Assembly: GCF_000272045.2 (NCBI RefSeq)
Contig: NZ_AJYZ02000019.1
Location: 1,388,409-1,424,194 of the forward strand
Direction: 5' to 3'
Source of the DNA: Vibrio crassostreae 9ZC13
GTDB taxonomy: Bacteria > Pseudomonadota > Gammaproteobacteria > Enterobacterales > Vibrionaceae
DNA: 35,786 nt
Shown here: positions 7,075 through 14,639 of the stretch, one piece after another
Position numbering within the stretch: position 1 is the first letter of the stretch
How the letters are laid out: each line of letters begins with the position of its first letter
Translations under genes and position numbers: made by a program
Notes under the pieces: generated by a model
What the model was told of the DNA's origin: nothing
The model's database searches: none
What the model saw: the letters and a program-made list of their open reading frames with translations, nothing else

Positions 7075-8346
7075 ATGAAGAAAATCGCCATTATTGGTTC
7101 AGGTATCTCTGGACTCACTTGCGCGCATATATTAGATAAGCACCACGACGTAACAGTATTCGAAAAGAACGATTACGTTGGGGGCCACACCGCGACCGTT
7201 GATATTGAACATCAAGGCTCGGCGTTTTCGATAGATACAGGTTTCATCGTATTCAACGATCGAACCTACCCGAATTTCAATCAGCTTCTAGAACAACTCG
7301 GTGTCGAAAGGCAACCGACTGAGATGAGCTTCAGCGTCCACAACACCACCACTAAGTTCGAGTACAACGGCCACAGCATTAATTCGTTATTCGCGCAGAG
7401 GAGCAACATCTTCAAACCTCAGTTCTGGTCTTTAGTGTCTGACATTCTCAAGTTCAACAAACTGTGTAAGGCTCAGTTTGAAAGCAATGAATTCACACCA
7501 GACGTTACCCTCGGCAGCTTCCTACGCGATAATCAATTTTCCGACTTTTTCAGTCAGCACTATATCCTACCGATGGGCGCGGCGATTTGGTCGACAAGCT
7601 TGGAAGAGATGGAAGAGTTTGAGCTCAAGTTCTTCATCCAGTTTTTCTACAACCACGGATTGCTCGATATCGCGAACCGTCCTCAGTGGTATGTGATTCC
7701 AAAGGGATCGCGTTCTTATGTTGAAATCATCCTTTCACGCTTAAACAAACCCGTTGCACTCAATACATCGATTAAACAAGTGACTCGCCAAGAAACAGGC
7801 GTCACGATTGAATTTGAAGATGGCAGCGCACAAGACTTCGACGAAGTAATCTTTGCTTGCCACTCAGACCAAGCCTTACGCTTGCTTGGTGATGCAACAG
7901 AACAAGAGCAACAGGTACTGGGCGAGATCCCATACAGCCGCAATGAAGTGGTTCTGCACACCGATACTCGCTTGTTACCAGACAGAAAACTGGCTTGGGC
8001 AAGCTGGAACTACATGTTAGATGGCGACAGTAAACGACCTGCCTGTGTCACGTACAACATGAACATTCTGCAAGGCATCGAAAGCCAAGACACCTTCTGT
8101 GTCACCTTGAATCAAAGCGAAGCCATCGACCCAGAAAAAATTATTCGCAGCTTTGTTTATCATCACCCGGTACTTAATTCGAACACGGTCGAAGCTCAGC
8201 ACAAGCGTGAGCAAATCTGTGGCAAAAACCAGACGCACTTTGCTGGCGCTTATTGGTATAACGGCTTCCATGAAGACGGTGTCCACAGTGCACTCGATGT
8301 GACCAAACGCTTCGGTTTAGATTTGAGTACGAGTTCCGCGCTATGA
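7075..8346 (+). CDS. FAD-dependent amine-oxidase-like protein, UfaD-type desaturase candidate
   Basis: The 423-residue protein begins with the dinucleotide-binding motif IAIIGSGISGLTCAHIL and the FAD contact VFEKNDYVGGHTATVD, and ends with a conserved WYNGFHEDGVHSALDV stretch. The ATG at 7075 is chosen because AAGGATGG lies just upstream; a start at 7042 would overlap the SDR and precede the Rossmann motif by 14 residues. The family is the NAD/FAD amine-oxidase-like group found next to DUF1365 and Cfa-like genes in many bacteria and fused to Cfa domains in plant cyclopropane synthases. In Rhodobacter a related flavoprotein in the RpoE regulon (UfaD, by recollection) desaturates methylated phospholipid acyl chains. 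That function is inferred here. Confidence 0.85.
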   Translation: MKKIAIIGSGISGLTCAHILDKHHDVTVFEKNDYVGGHTATVDIEHQGSAFSIDTGFIVFNDRTYPNFNQLLEQLGVERQPTEMSFSVHNTTTKFEYNGHSINSLFAQRSNIFKPQFWSLVSDILKFNKLCKAQFESNEFTPDVTLGSFLRDNQFSDFFSQHYILPMGAAIWSTSLEEMEEFELKFFIQFFYNHGLLDIANRPQWYVIPKGSRSYVEIILSRLNKPVALNTSIKQVTRQETGVTIEFEDGSAQDFDEVIFACHSDQALRLLGDATEQEQQVLGEIPYSRNEVVLHTDTRLLPDRKLAWASWNYMLDGDSKRPACVTYNMNILQGIESQDTFCVTLNQSEAIDPEKIIRSFVYHHPVLNSNTVEAQHKREQICGKNQTHFAGAYWYNGFHEDGVHSALDVTKRFGLDLSTSSAL

Positions 8347-9149
8347 ACAGTCAAACCCTGACACCCGAGATGGGGATCGCATCCGAAAAGAGTGAAGAGC
8401 TCAGCGGTATCTATTGGGGTAACGTCAGACATCGCCGCTTTGGCGACATCACTCATGAGTTCAGCTATCAGCTGTATATGATGGGGTTAGATCTTGATGA
8501 GCTGCCCCAAACCACAGCGCGCAGTGCGCTGTTCGGAACTCGTTGGTACAACCCGATTCGCTTTGTCGAATCGGATTATCTCGCTGAAAAAAAAGAAAAT
8601 GTCACCACGGATGAACCAAAATCACTTAAGCAACGTATAGCTTCCAAAGTGCAACAACTTGGTGGGGTTTGGTCTGATTCAAACCGTGTGACGATGCTGG
8701 CTCAGTGCCGCTGTTTAGGCATCTACTTCAGCCCAATCAACTGTTTCTTCTGTTATGACGAGACTGGAGATTGTAAGTACATGTTGGCTGAGGTGAGTAA
8801 CACGCCTTGGCGAGAAAGACACTACTATCTCATCGACATGCACCAAGAATTGAAGGTAAAAAAAGAGTTTCACGTTTCGCCGTTCATGGATTTGAACATG
8901 ACTTATTTTTGGAAGATTAAGCCACCAGCGAAACGCACGTTAGTTCACATCGAAAGCCGCCGAGACGACAAGCTTTTCGATGCGACACTGGCTCTGACGA
9001 AGCAGTCAGTAACCAAGACAAACATTAGACGAACGGTATTCAAGATTCCGGCGATGACGATAAAAGTCGTGATGGGAATTTATTATCAGGCTCTCAAATT
9101 ATTCCTGAAAAAAGTACCGTTTGTGGCGCATCCAGACTCAACGTCTTAA
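8343..9149 (+). CDS. DUF1365 protein, UfaO-type candidate
   Basis: A 268-residue DUF1365 protein. Typical family features are IYWGNVRHRRFGDITHEFSYQLYMMGLDLDEL at the N terminus, MLAQCRCLGIYFSPINCFFCYD in the middle, AEVSNTPWRERHYYLID, and FHVSPFMDLNMTYFW. It overlaps the flavoprotein gene by ATGA. DUF1365 proteins almost always travel with this flavoprotein and a Cfa-like methyltransferase. In Rhodobacter the equivalent operon member is needed for the oxygen-insertion step of furan fatty acid synthesis (UfaO, from memory of the literature). The biochemical mechanism is unproven. The histidine- and cysteine-rich core could bind metal, but that is inference. Confidence 0.88.
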   Translation: MNSQTLTPEMGIASEKSEELSGIYWGNVRHRRFGDITHEFSYQLYMMGLDLDELPQTTARSALFGTRWYNPIRFVESDYLAEKKENVTTDEPKSLKQRIASKVQQLGGVWSDSNRVTMLAQCRCLGIYFSPINCFFCYDETGDCKYMLAEVSNTPWRERHYYLIDMHQELKVKKEFHVSPFMDLNMTYFWKIKPPAKRTLVHIESRRDDKLFDATLALTKQSVTKTNIRRTVFKIPAMTIKVVMGIYYQALKLFLKKVPFVAHPDSTS

Positions 9150-9254
9150 GCGCACATGAAAGAACTCAATTGAAGCTTGGGTTCGCTCCAATCAAGGAGC
9201 AGAACTCAGCTTAGTTGGCACAAAATATTAGAATGAGTTATCAGCGAGGTTTAC

Positions 9255-10535
9255 ATGGAACAGCTTGCCAAACAAAACAACAATATTGAACAACAAGCTA
9301 AAGCCGTTGCTGTTTCAAGCAACTGTAAATATCGAGCTTTAATCTTCAAGGTGTTAGAAAGCCTGCAATTCGCGACGCTCGAGATCATTGAGCGCGACCA
9401 GCATTCGGTGTTCGGTGATCGAGAAGCAGACTTGAAAGGTCGAATCGTGATTCATGATGCGACCTTTTTTAGAGATGTGGTCATCAACGGCAGTATCGGC
9501 GCATCTGAAGCCTATATCGATGGTAAATGGACCAGCCCAAATCTAACGCGTGTGATTCAAATCATGGCTCGTAACCAAGCCCAATTGGATGAACTTGATG
9601 ACAAGACACAATGGATTTCTCGCATCAAAAACCTATTGCTGCGTCGTAAGAATGCCAACACCGAGCAAGGCTCTAAGCGAAATATTCTCGCCCACTACGA
9701 TATTGGCAACGAGCTGTATGAGCGCTTCTTAGATAGCTCGATGCAGTACTCTTCCGCAATCTACAGCGAAGACGCAGAAACCTTGTCGAAGGCTCAACAA
9801 AACAAAATGAAAACCATCTGTGAGCGACTAGAACTGTCTGAGAAAGATAGCGTGGTCGAGATAGGCACAGGGTGGGGCGGCTTAGCCATCTTCATGGCGC
9901 AACACTACGGTTGCCACGTCACCACTACCACGATCTCAGATGCCCAACATGCACTTGCTGAACAGAGAGTAAAAGCGCTTGGTTTAACCGACAAAATCAC
10001 CCTGCTCAAAGAGGATTATCGCAATCTCACTGGTGAGTATGACAAGTTGGTTTCGATCGAGATGATAGAGGCGGTCGGACATGAGTATCTACAAACCTTC
10101 TTTGAAAAATGTTCCTCGCTACTTAAGCCCTCAGGCAAGATGCTGATTCAAGCAATTACTATTGCTGACAGCCGTTACGACAAATACCGTAAAGGTGTCG
10201 ACTTTATTCAGAAGTACATCTTCCCCGGCGGTTGCCTACCTTCTGTTTCAGTGATGACCCAACACCTTGCGACCAGCACCGACCTTGTGGTTCAAGAAAT
10301 TGATGACATTGGCCTGCACTACGCTCGAACGCTGAATGATTGGAACATCGCCTTTGAAAATAGTTGGGAAGAGCTAGAGTCTCTCGGCTATTCAGAAGAG
10401 TTTAAACGCTTATGGACCTTCTACTTCTGCTACTGTGAAGGCGCATTCAAAGAGCGCGTGATCAGCACTCACCATGTAGTCGCAAGAAAACCTCGTTACT
10501 TTGGAGAAAAAGATGAAGCGGTTTTGGATTATTAA
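9255..10535 (+). CDS. cfa: Cfa/UfaM-like SAM-dependent fatty acyl methyltransferase
   Basis: A 426-residue member of the cyclopropane-fatty-acyl-phospholipid synthase family. Landmarks are HYDIGNELYERFLD, the SAM motif VVEIGTGWGGLA at residues 200-211, SIEMIEAVG, and DFIQKYIFPGGCLPS. It transfers a methyl group from SAM to the double bond of unsaturated phospholipid chains. Two positions that line the E. coli Cfa active site differ: the Cys of IGCGWGG is Thr here, and the His of LLHTIG is Gln (LIQAIT). Both suggest a UfaM-like methylase rather than a classical Cfa. A 105-nt gap precedes the gene; it holds a GCTCC/GGAGC mini-hairpin but no clear promoter. GCGAGG serves as ribosome site. Confidence 0.9.
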   Translation: MEQLAKQNNNIEQQAKAVAVSSNCKYRALIFKVLESLQFATLEIIERDQHSVFGDREADLKGRIVIHDATFFRDVVINGSIGASEAYIDGKWTSPNLTRVIQIMARNQAQLDELDDKTQWISRIKNLLLRRKNANTEQGSKRNILAHYDIGNELYERFLDSSMQYSSAIYSEDAETLSKAQQNKMKTICERLELSEKDSVVEIGTGWGGLAIFMAQHYGCHVTTTTISDAQHALAEQRVKALGLTDKITLLKEDYRNLTGEYDKLVSIEMIEAVGHEYLQTFFEKCSSLLKPSGKMLIQAITIADSRYDKYRKGVDFIQKYIFPGGCLPSVSVMTQHLATSTDLVVQEIDDIGLHYARTLNDWNIAFENSWEELESLGYSEEFKRLWTFYFCYCEGAFKERVISTHHVVARKPRYFGEKDEAVLDY

Positions 10536-11034
10536 TCTCGTACTGTTTCAAGCGACCTGGGTTTGCAGTGCTTTCTTTACCGCGCAAGCCCCGTTCGTCA
10601 CACCACTGATTGTAGTGGTTCACTTCCTTCTATCACCGACTCGCAGTAGCGATTTGAAGATACTCATTTTATTACCATTGGGGCTATTGCTTGATAGCCT
10701 CTTACTCCACTTCGGCGTGTTTGCCGTCGACTCTGAAATTGCGAATCAATCGTGGTTCCCGGTGTGGCTTGTCTGCCTGTGGATCATGTTCTTAATCAGT
10801 TTTAACCACAGCCTAAATTGGCTTTTAAAATGCTCGAAAGTGATCTTGTTTGTCATAGGGTTCGTAGCAGGTACTAGTAGTTATTGGGGAGGCATCAAAG
10901 CAGGTGCTCTTCTTACTACTTGGCCAGATGCATCGGTAGTTGCTGCCCTTGCAATAAGTTGGGGGATTTTGTTGCCCTTACTGGTGGCCGCCTACTCCAA
11001 CTTAATACAACCTAAAATGGCAATAACGAGGTGA
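10513..11034 (+). CDS. DUF2878 integral membrane protein
   Basis: The protein is 173 residues from the ATG at 10513, which has GGAG 6 nt upstream and lies inside the 3' end of the Cfa-like gene (23-nt overlap). It is very hydrophobic, with about five membrane segments, for example FWIINLVLFQATWVCSAFF, LILLPLGLLLDSLLLHFG, VWLVCLWIMFLISF and VAALAISWGILLPLLVAAY. It matches DUF2878, an inner-membrane family of unknown function. The family recurrently occurs beside Cfa-like methyltransferase genes. A role in presenting or moving the modified lipid is only a suggestion from position. Four nucleotides separate it from the next gene. Confidence 0.85.
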   Translation: MKRFWIINLVLFQATWVCSAFFTAQAPFVTPLIVVVHFLLSPTRSSDLKILILLPLGLLLDSLLLHFGVFAVDSEIANQSWFPVWLVCLWIMFLISFNHSLNWLLKCSKVILFVIGFVAGTSSYWGGIKAGALLTTWPDASVVAALAISWGILLPLLVAAYSNLIQPKMAITR

Positions 11035-11037
11035 CTT

Positions 11038-11613
11038 ATGGCTTATCCACGCAACCCGACACAAACGTTCAAACCTGAGCGAGGTATTGTTCGCGCTCAT
11101 CAGCAAGCAAAAAACACACTTCTAAGCTTTATTACTCTCCCGTTAATCTTTGCTGCGCTGTTATTTGCCGGACACGCTAGAGCCTCTGCTGTCGATGATC
11201 TGAACAAACGTGGTGAGGGTGAAATGAGTTACCTGTTTTGGACTCTCTACTCGGCAGAATTCTACGCGACTCCAACCAACTCCGAACGAGCTTTGAAGCT
11301 TGAGTATTACCGCTCTATCGATAGCAAAGACCTCGTAGACGCTACCGAAGATCAGTGGAACAAGCTTGGCTACTCTGACAGCAACATTCAACGTTGGTTG
11401 AAACCCTTGTACGCGATGTGGCCGAACGTGGAAGAAGGAAGCACACTCACGATTCGTGTCGCTGAAGATAACGTAAGTCGTTTTTATTTCGATGAACAAC
11501 CGATCGGCACCATCCAAGACAAGCAATTTGGTGAAGCCTTTCTAGCGATTTGGTTGTCTGAAAACACCTCTGAACCCGGTCTTCGTAAACAACTTTTAGG
11601 TTTGAACAAATGA
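11038..11613 (+). CDS. Secreted chalcone-isomerase-fold protein
   Basis: A 191-residue protein with a long basic N-region (to about residue 30), a hydrophobic segment TLLSFITLPLIFAALLFAG and a likely signal-peptidase site after ARASA. The mature part (GEGEMSYLFWTLYSAEFYAT, KLEYYRSIDSKDLVDATEDQW, FGEAFLAIWLSE) matches the bacterial chalcone isomerase-like family. In plants, related non-catalytic members of this fold bind fatty acids, so a periplasmic lipid-binding role fits the neighbouring acyl-chain enzymes, but this is inference. Its stop overlaps the start of the next gene in ATGA. An alternative internal start would shorten the unusual N-region, and the given start is not certain. Confidence 0.85.
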   Translation: MAYPRNPTQTFKPERGIVRAHQQAKNTLLSFITLPLIFAALLFAGHARASAVDDLNKRGEGEMSYLFWTLYSAEFYATPTNSERALKLEYYRSIDSKDLVDATEDQWNKLGYSDSNIQRWLKPLYAMWPNVEEGSTLTIRVAEDNVSRFYFDEQPIGTIQDKQFGEAFLAIWLSENTSEPGLRKQLLGLNK

Positions 11614-12152
11614 ATCCAAAAACAACAATAATAAAATTTGCTCTGGCATTTTTTTCACTAACTTGGCTAGTGGGCTGTGGCTCTGCAAGTTTAGAAGACC
11701 ATGTCGACACTACGCCAGAGCTCAAGCTTGAAACCTTTTTTAATGGCGAGCTAATGGCCTACGGCATGGTGCTAGACCGCTCTGGTAACTTACTGCGCCG
11801 CTTTGGTGCCAAACTGATCGCGACTTGGGACGGTGACAACGGAAAAATAAAAGAGTGGTTCTCTTTTGCTGATGGCGAGCGCTCAACTCGCGTTTGGAAT
11901 CTAATCAAAACGGGCGAAAACACCTATTCTGGGACTGCCAACGATGTCGTTGGAACCGCTTATGGTGAAACCCAAGGTTCTGCGCTGTATTGGAAATATG
12001 ACTTAGAGATTGAAGTAGACGGCAGCACCTATGAAGTGGTGCTCGATGATTGGATGTTCTTAATGGACGATAAACGCTTGTTCAACAAGACTGAGATGTC
12101 TAAGTTTGGCTTTAAAGTCGGAGAGGTCATCTTATACATCGAGAAGATTTGA
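11610..12152 (+). CDS. DUF3833 lipoprotein
   Basis: A 180-residue protein with a lipoprotein signal peptide: MNPKTTIIKFALAFFSLTWLV followed by the lipobox LVGC, Cys at residue 23. The mature part (LETFFNGELMAYGMVLDRSGNLLRRF, TWDGDNGKIKEWFSFADGE, WMFLMDDKRLFNKTEMSKFGFKVGEV) matches DUF3833, a family of unknown function. Residue +2 after Cys is Gly, so outer-membrane sorting is expected. It is the last gene before the strong terminator at 12209. Together with the chalcone-isomerase-like protein it forms the envelope part of the operon. Confidence 0.87.
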   Translation: MNPKTTIIKFALAFFSLTWLVGCGSASLEDHVDTTPELKLETFFNGELMAYGMVLDRSGNLLRRFGAKLIATWDGDNGKIKEWFSFADGERSTRVWNLIKTGENTYSGTANDVVGTAYGETQGSALYWKYDLEIEVDGSTYEVVLDDWMFLMDDKRLFNKTEMSKFGFKVGEVILYIEKI

Positions 12153-12208
12153 TGTAACTGCCGTTTCTGATTCTTAGTTTTAAAACGATGACTACATCTC
12201 CAGTACGT

Positions 12209-12248
12209 AACAAAACAGCCCACAACGAAAATTGTGGGCTGTTTTGTT
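12209..12248 (+). terminator. Strong intrinsic terminator ending the photostress operon
   Basis: A 17-bp perfect stem (12209-12225 with 12232-12248) around a 6-nt loop, GC-rich in the middle (CAGCCCACAA), ends in TTTTGTTTG. It is symmetric enough to work in both directions. It lies 56 nt after the DUF3833 stop and marks the end of the operon. Confidence 0.9.
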
Positions 12249-12309
12249 TGATCCCTCGAATAGCATACCTGCATGCTCAAGCCATTGTGCTAAGATGCGC
12301 CACCAGCAT

Positions 12310-12348
12310 ACAAATGGACTAGACTGACACTAAGCAGTCCCCATTTGT
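12310..12348 (+). other. Hairpin in leader of small charged protein gene
   Basis: ACAAATGG (12310-12317) and CCATTTGT (12341-12348) form an 8-bp stem, extendable inward by ACT/AGT across a CC bulge, followed by TTT. It lies 50 nt upstream of the gene at 12399. It could be an attenuator or a 5' leader structure; no function can be shown. Confidence 0.4.
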
Positions 12349-12398
12349 TTCGCTAAGCGTAGATTCCCTACCATGAATAATTGAAAAGGCTTTAAAGC

Positions 12399-12662
12399 AT
12401 GAGCAAGTTGACCTCAGCGGAGCGTAAAGCTCGCGACAATGAACGTTTCTCACAACGCGTAAACGACCGCAGAGAAAAAGGTGAAGACGTAGTTGCTTAC
12501 GCACTGACCAACAAAAAAGCTGTAAAATTCCTGACTAAGTCAGAGAAAAAACGTTTCAACGAAACGAGAGCGACTCTGCAAGAAGAGAAGCGAGTGAAAG
12601 AACAAGAAGAGCTTAACCGAATCGAAGACGCGTTCACGATCAAACAGTTCGACGACGAATAA
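12399..12662 (+). CDS. Small highly charged protein of unknown function
   Basis: An 87-residue protein made mostly of Lys, Arg, Glu and Asp, with predicted long helices (SAERKARDNERFSQRVNDRR; EEKRVKEQEELNRIEDAF). It has no membrane segment, no signal peptide and no cysteine. The composition suggests a helical, possibly coiled-coil or nucleic-acid-binding protein. I do not recognise a characterised family. It has its own terminator at 12679 and lies alone between terminators, so it is a separate transcription unit. The ribosome site is weak (AAAGC). Codon use is like its neighbours and the ORF is compact, which supports a real gene. Confidence 0.7.
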   Translation: MSKLTSAERKARDNERFSQRVNDRREKGEDVVAYALTNKKAVKFLTKSEKKRFNETRATLQEEKRVKEQEELNRIEDAFTIKQFDDE

Positions 12663-12678
12663 TCACTTATGATTACTC

Positions 12679-12707
12679 AAAAGCGCTGGCTCTATGCCGG
12701 CGCTTTT
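12679..12707 (+). terminator. Intrinsic terminator after small charged protein gene
   Basis: A 12-bp stem, AAAAGCGCTGGC (12679-12690) with GCCGGCGCTTTT (12696-12707), includes one G-U pair and has a 5-nt loop. It ends in TTTT 17 nt after the stop codon. Confidence 0.85.
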
Positions 12708-12819
12708 ACTTGTTAGTTCGTTGTTTTTTAACGCTGTTATTTCTTGCTAAACCCGTCGATTCTTAACGGCTTTCCCCCACTTTCTTAGCTCAGCCTTACC
12801 GCTCGACCGATCACCCAAG

Positions 12820-12851
12820 CTATCAACCTATCAACCTATCAACCTATCAAC
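12820..12851. repeat. Four-copy 8-bp tandem repeat CTATCAAC
   Basis: Four perfect copies of CTATCAAC lie in the 279-nt gap between the small charged protein and the SDR gene, with a decayed fifth copy just beyond (CTATCGATCAAC). They lie about 90 nt upstream of the SDR start, so copy-number change could alter promoter spacing. Otherwise the gap shows no clear element beyond the terminator. Confidence 0.95.
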
Positions 12852-12941
12852 CAGGCTATCGATCAACTTTAGCCATAGATCTCAGAAAATCTTAGCCTAG
12901 CCCCTTACTATCTCGAATCAACTCTACAAATTGAAGACAGT

Positions 12942-13610
12942 ATGATTTTAATTACCGGATCAAGCAGCGGTTTAGGCGCAGCTCTCGCGAAACAATATGC
13001 TAACGCCGACGCTCAGCGCGTAGCCATTACAGGTCGCAATGCACAACGTTTAGCAGAAGTGGCGCAAGGCCTACCTGCGAATACCATTAGCCAAGCGTGT
13101 GATCTCTGTGACCCGCACTCAGTGAGCGAGTTATTGGATGCGTTACCTGAAATGCCGAAACTGGTGATCCACAGCGCTGGCAGTGGGTACTTCGGTAAGA
13201 TAGAACAGCAAGATCCAACCATCATCAGCGACATGCTGAAGAACAATATTGAGTCTTCAATCTTTTTGATTCGCGAGCTTGTACAGCGCTACAAAGATCA
13301 ATCGGTCACCATCGCTGTGGTGATGTCGACGGCGGCACAAGGTGCTAAAGCGGAAGAGTCCACCTACTGCGCGGCAAAATGGGCCGTGAAAGGCTTTATC
13401 GAATCGGTAAGGTTAGAGCTAAAAGGTCACCCGATGAAAATCGTGGCGGTTTACCCTGGAGGAATGGCGACCGAGTTTTGGAATACAAGCGGTAAAGGCA
13501 TGGATACCTCGAGCTTTATGACCGCGCAAGAAGCCGCTCAGATGCTACAACAGGCGTTGACCAGCACAGAGCATGGATTCGTGTCAGATATCACGATAAA
13601 CCGCGGCTAG
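12942..13610 (+). CDS. Short-chain dehydrogenase/reductase
   Basis: A 222-residue classical SDR: GSSSGLG at about residues 6-12, HSAGSG at about 74 in place of NAG, VMSTAAQG, and the catalytic pair Tyr142/Lys146 in TYCAAK. The C-terminal part (PGGMATEFWN) is typical of small cytoplasmic NAD(P)H reductases. It is shorter than most SDRs because it lacks the long substrate loop. The substrate is unknown. It is monocistronic as far as I can see: 131 nt separate it from the RRM gene. Confidence 0.88.
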   Translation: MILITGSSSGLGAALAKQYANADAQRVAITGRNAQRLAEVAQGLPANTISQACDLCDPHSVSELLDALPEMPKLVIHSAGSGYFGKIEQQDPTIISDMLKNNIESSIFLIRELVQRYKDQSVTIAVVMSTAAQGAKAEESTYCAAKWAVKGFIESVRLELKGHPMKIVAVYPGGMATEFWNTSGKGMDTSSFMTAQEAAQMLQQALTSTEHGFVSDITINRG

Positions 13611-13741
13611 CAGGTAAACAGCTCGCTTAATCGGTAAATAGAGCGACACATTACCAAAGAAATGATTAGAGTAATTATTTGTGAGGGTGAGCATGAAAGT
13701 GTGCGACAATGCTCGGCGTAAATTCATATTCAAGGTTTATT

Positions 13742-13981
13742 ATGAAACTTCTAGTTCGTAACCTATCGCGCTCTACCTCTGAGCAAGACATCCGTGTGCT
13801 ATTTTCTGAGTTTGGCTCAGTAAAAGAGTGCAGCCTAGTTTTAGACCAAGAAACTGGCGACTCAAAAGGCTTCGCTTTTGTTGAAATGCCAGAGCAAGAA
13901 GAAGCTAAAGCGGCACTAAACAAGCTGAACTTGTCAAAGCTTGGCAAAAACACGATTCGTGTAAAAGTAGCGAACTCTTAA
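13742..13981 (+). CDS. RRM-domain RNA-binding protein
   Basis: A 79-residue protein that is a single RNA recognition motif. RNP2 is KLLVRNL (residues 2-8) and RNP1 is KGFAFVEM (residues 42-49), with the beta-alpha-beta-beta-alpha-beta order intact. Bacterial RRM proteins of this size bind single-stranded RNA and are often cold- or stress-induced. The ATG at 13742 is used because RNP2 follows directly; an ATG at 13709 would add 11 unconserved residues. The ribosome site is AAGG at 13731. A strong terminator follows at 14036, so it is its own unit. Confidence 0.92.
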   Translation: MKLLVRNLSRSTSEQDIRVLFSEFGSVKECSLVLDQETGDSKGFAFVEMPEQEEAKAALNKLNLSKLGKNTIRVKVANS

Positions 13982-14035
13982 TCGATTCAATGCTTCATCA
14001 GCCGCATGGCTTAGCTTAACAGCAGCACAGATGAT

Positions 14036-14085
14036 AAAGCCCGTAACGATATGACGTTTTCCAGCGCAATATCGTTACGGGCTTT
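14036..14085. terminator. Intrinsic terminator after RRM gene
   Basis: A perfect 17-bp stem, AAAGCCCGTAACGATAT (14036-14052) with ATATCGTTACGGGCTTT (14069-14085), has a 16-nt loop and is followed by TT. It serves the RRM gene on the plus strand and may also serve the convergent gene ending at 14126. Confidence 0.88.
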
Positions 14086-14125
14086 TTGCTGCTCGCAATT
14101 CTCTTTTCACACGATTTGAATACGC

Positions 14126-14470
14126 CTACAGACCTTCATGTTCATCAATAGCACGTCTTGCTTCGGCCATTGAACATCCAGATTCCATCACCAGCTGAGC
14201 CACAGTCATTGAAGGTGTAGCGGCCAACAGAGATGCCAAACACACCACGGGTTTAGGCAGCACTTTGTCGATTGCAATTGCTATCCAACCGTCTTTTTCA
14301 TGGGTTAACATCGTTTTAAATTCAACGAGTTGATACTCTTGAGCGACCAACAGCCAATTACGCGAACGACGAACTCGTTTCAACTGACATCCACATTCCG
14401 CAGCATTCACCATCACTTGGCTTTTATCACTCACACGATGTACAAAACTATTCAATGGGACGCTAAACAT
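14126..14470 (-). CDS. Ribosome-recycling-factor-like family protein (RRF_GI type)
   Basis: A 114-residue protein: PLNSFVHRV at the N terminus, then CGCQLKRVRRSRNWLLVA, EKDGWIAIAIDKVL, and a C-terminal helical part TPSMTVAQLVMESGCSMAEARRAIDEHEGL. The CELKRVRRSRNW-type core and length match what I recall of the Vibrio family labelled RRF_GI. That family name is historical and does not prove a role in ribosome recycling. The C terminus looks like a small helix-hairpin (UBA-like) module. It has an AGAGAG ribosome site. The gene is transcribed towards the RRM gene. Confidence 0.6.
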   Translation of the reverse strand: MFSVPLNSFVHRVSDKSQVMVNAAECGCQLKRVRRSRNWLLVAQEYQLVEFKTMLTHEKDGWIAIAIDKVLPKPVVCLASLLAATPSMTVAQLVMESGCSMAEARRAIDEHEGL

Positions 14471-14578
14471 AACTCTCTGCTAATCAATCTATTCCTACCA
14501 TTCAAGAGCTCTCTACCTATCTCTCAAAACTTTCTAACTGTCACTCAATTAAAACCGTACGTAGGATTACACAGACAC

Positions 14579-14620
14579 AAAAAAACCGCCAGTGATGCAC
14601 TAAGCAACCTCGCGGTTTTT
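14579..14620 (-). terminator. Intrinsic terminator after osmC-family gene
   Basis: On the minus strand AAAAACCGC (complement of 14612-14620) pairs with GCGGTTTTT (complement of 14581-14589) and runs into seven T residues (complement of 14579-14585). It lies 20 nt past the OsmC stop. Confidence 0.85.
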
Positions 14621-14639
14621 GGATGTTAACGTGTGTGGT

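Noticed and set aside
12249..12276. TGATCC after the operon terminator as another ECF11 promoter
   Set aside because: At 16 nt spacing the -10 position reads GCATGC rather than CGTA, and the site overlaps the terminator tail.
13675..13953. 92-codon ORF antisense to the RRM gene
   Set aside because: The plus strand encodes a complete RRM with both RNP motifs and a proper ribosome site; the antisense frame has no features.
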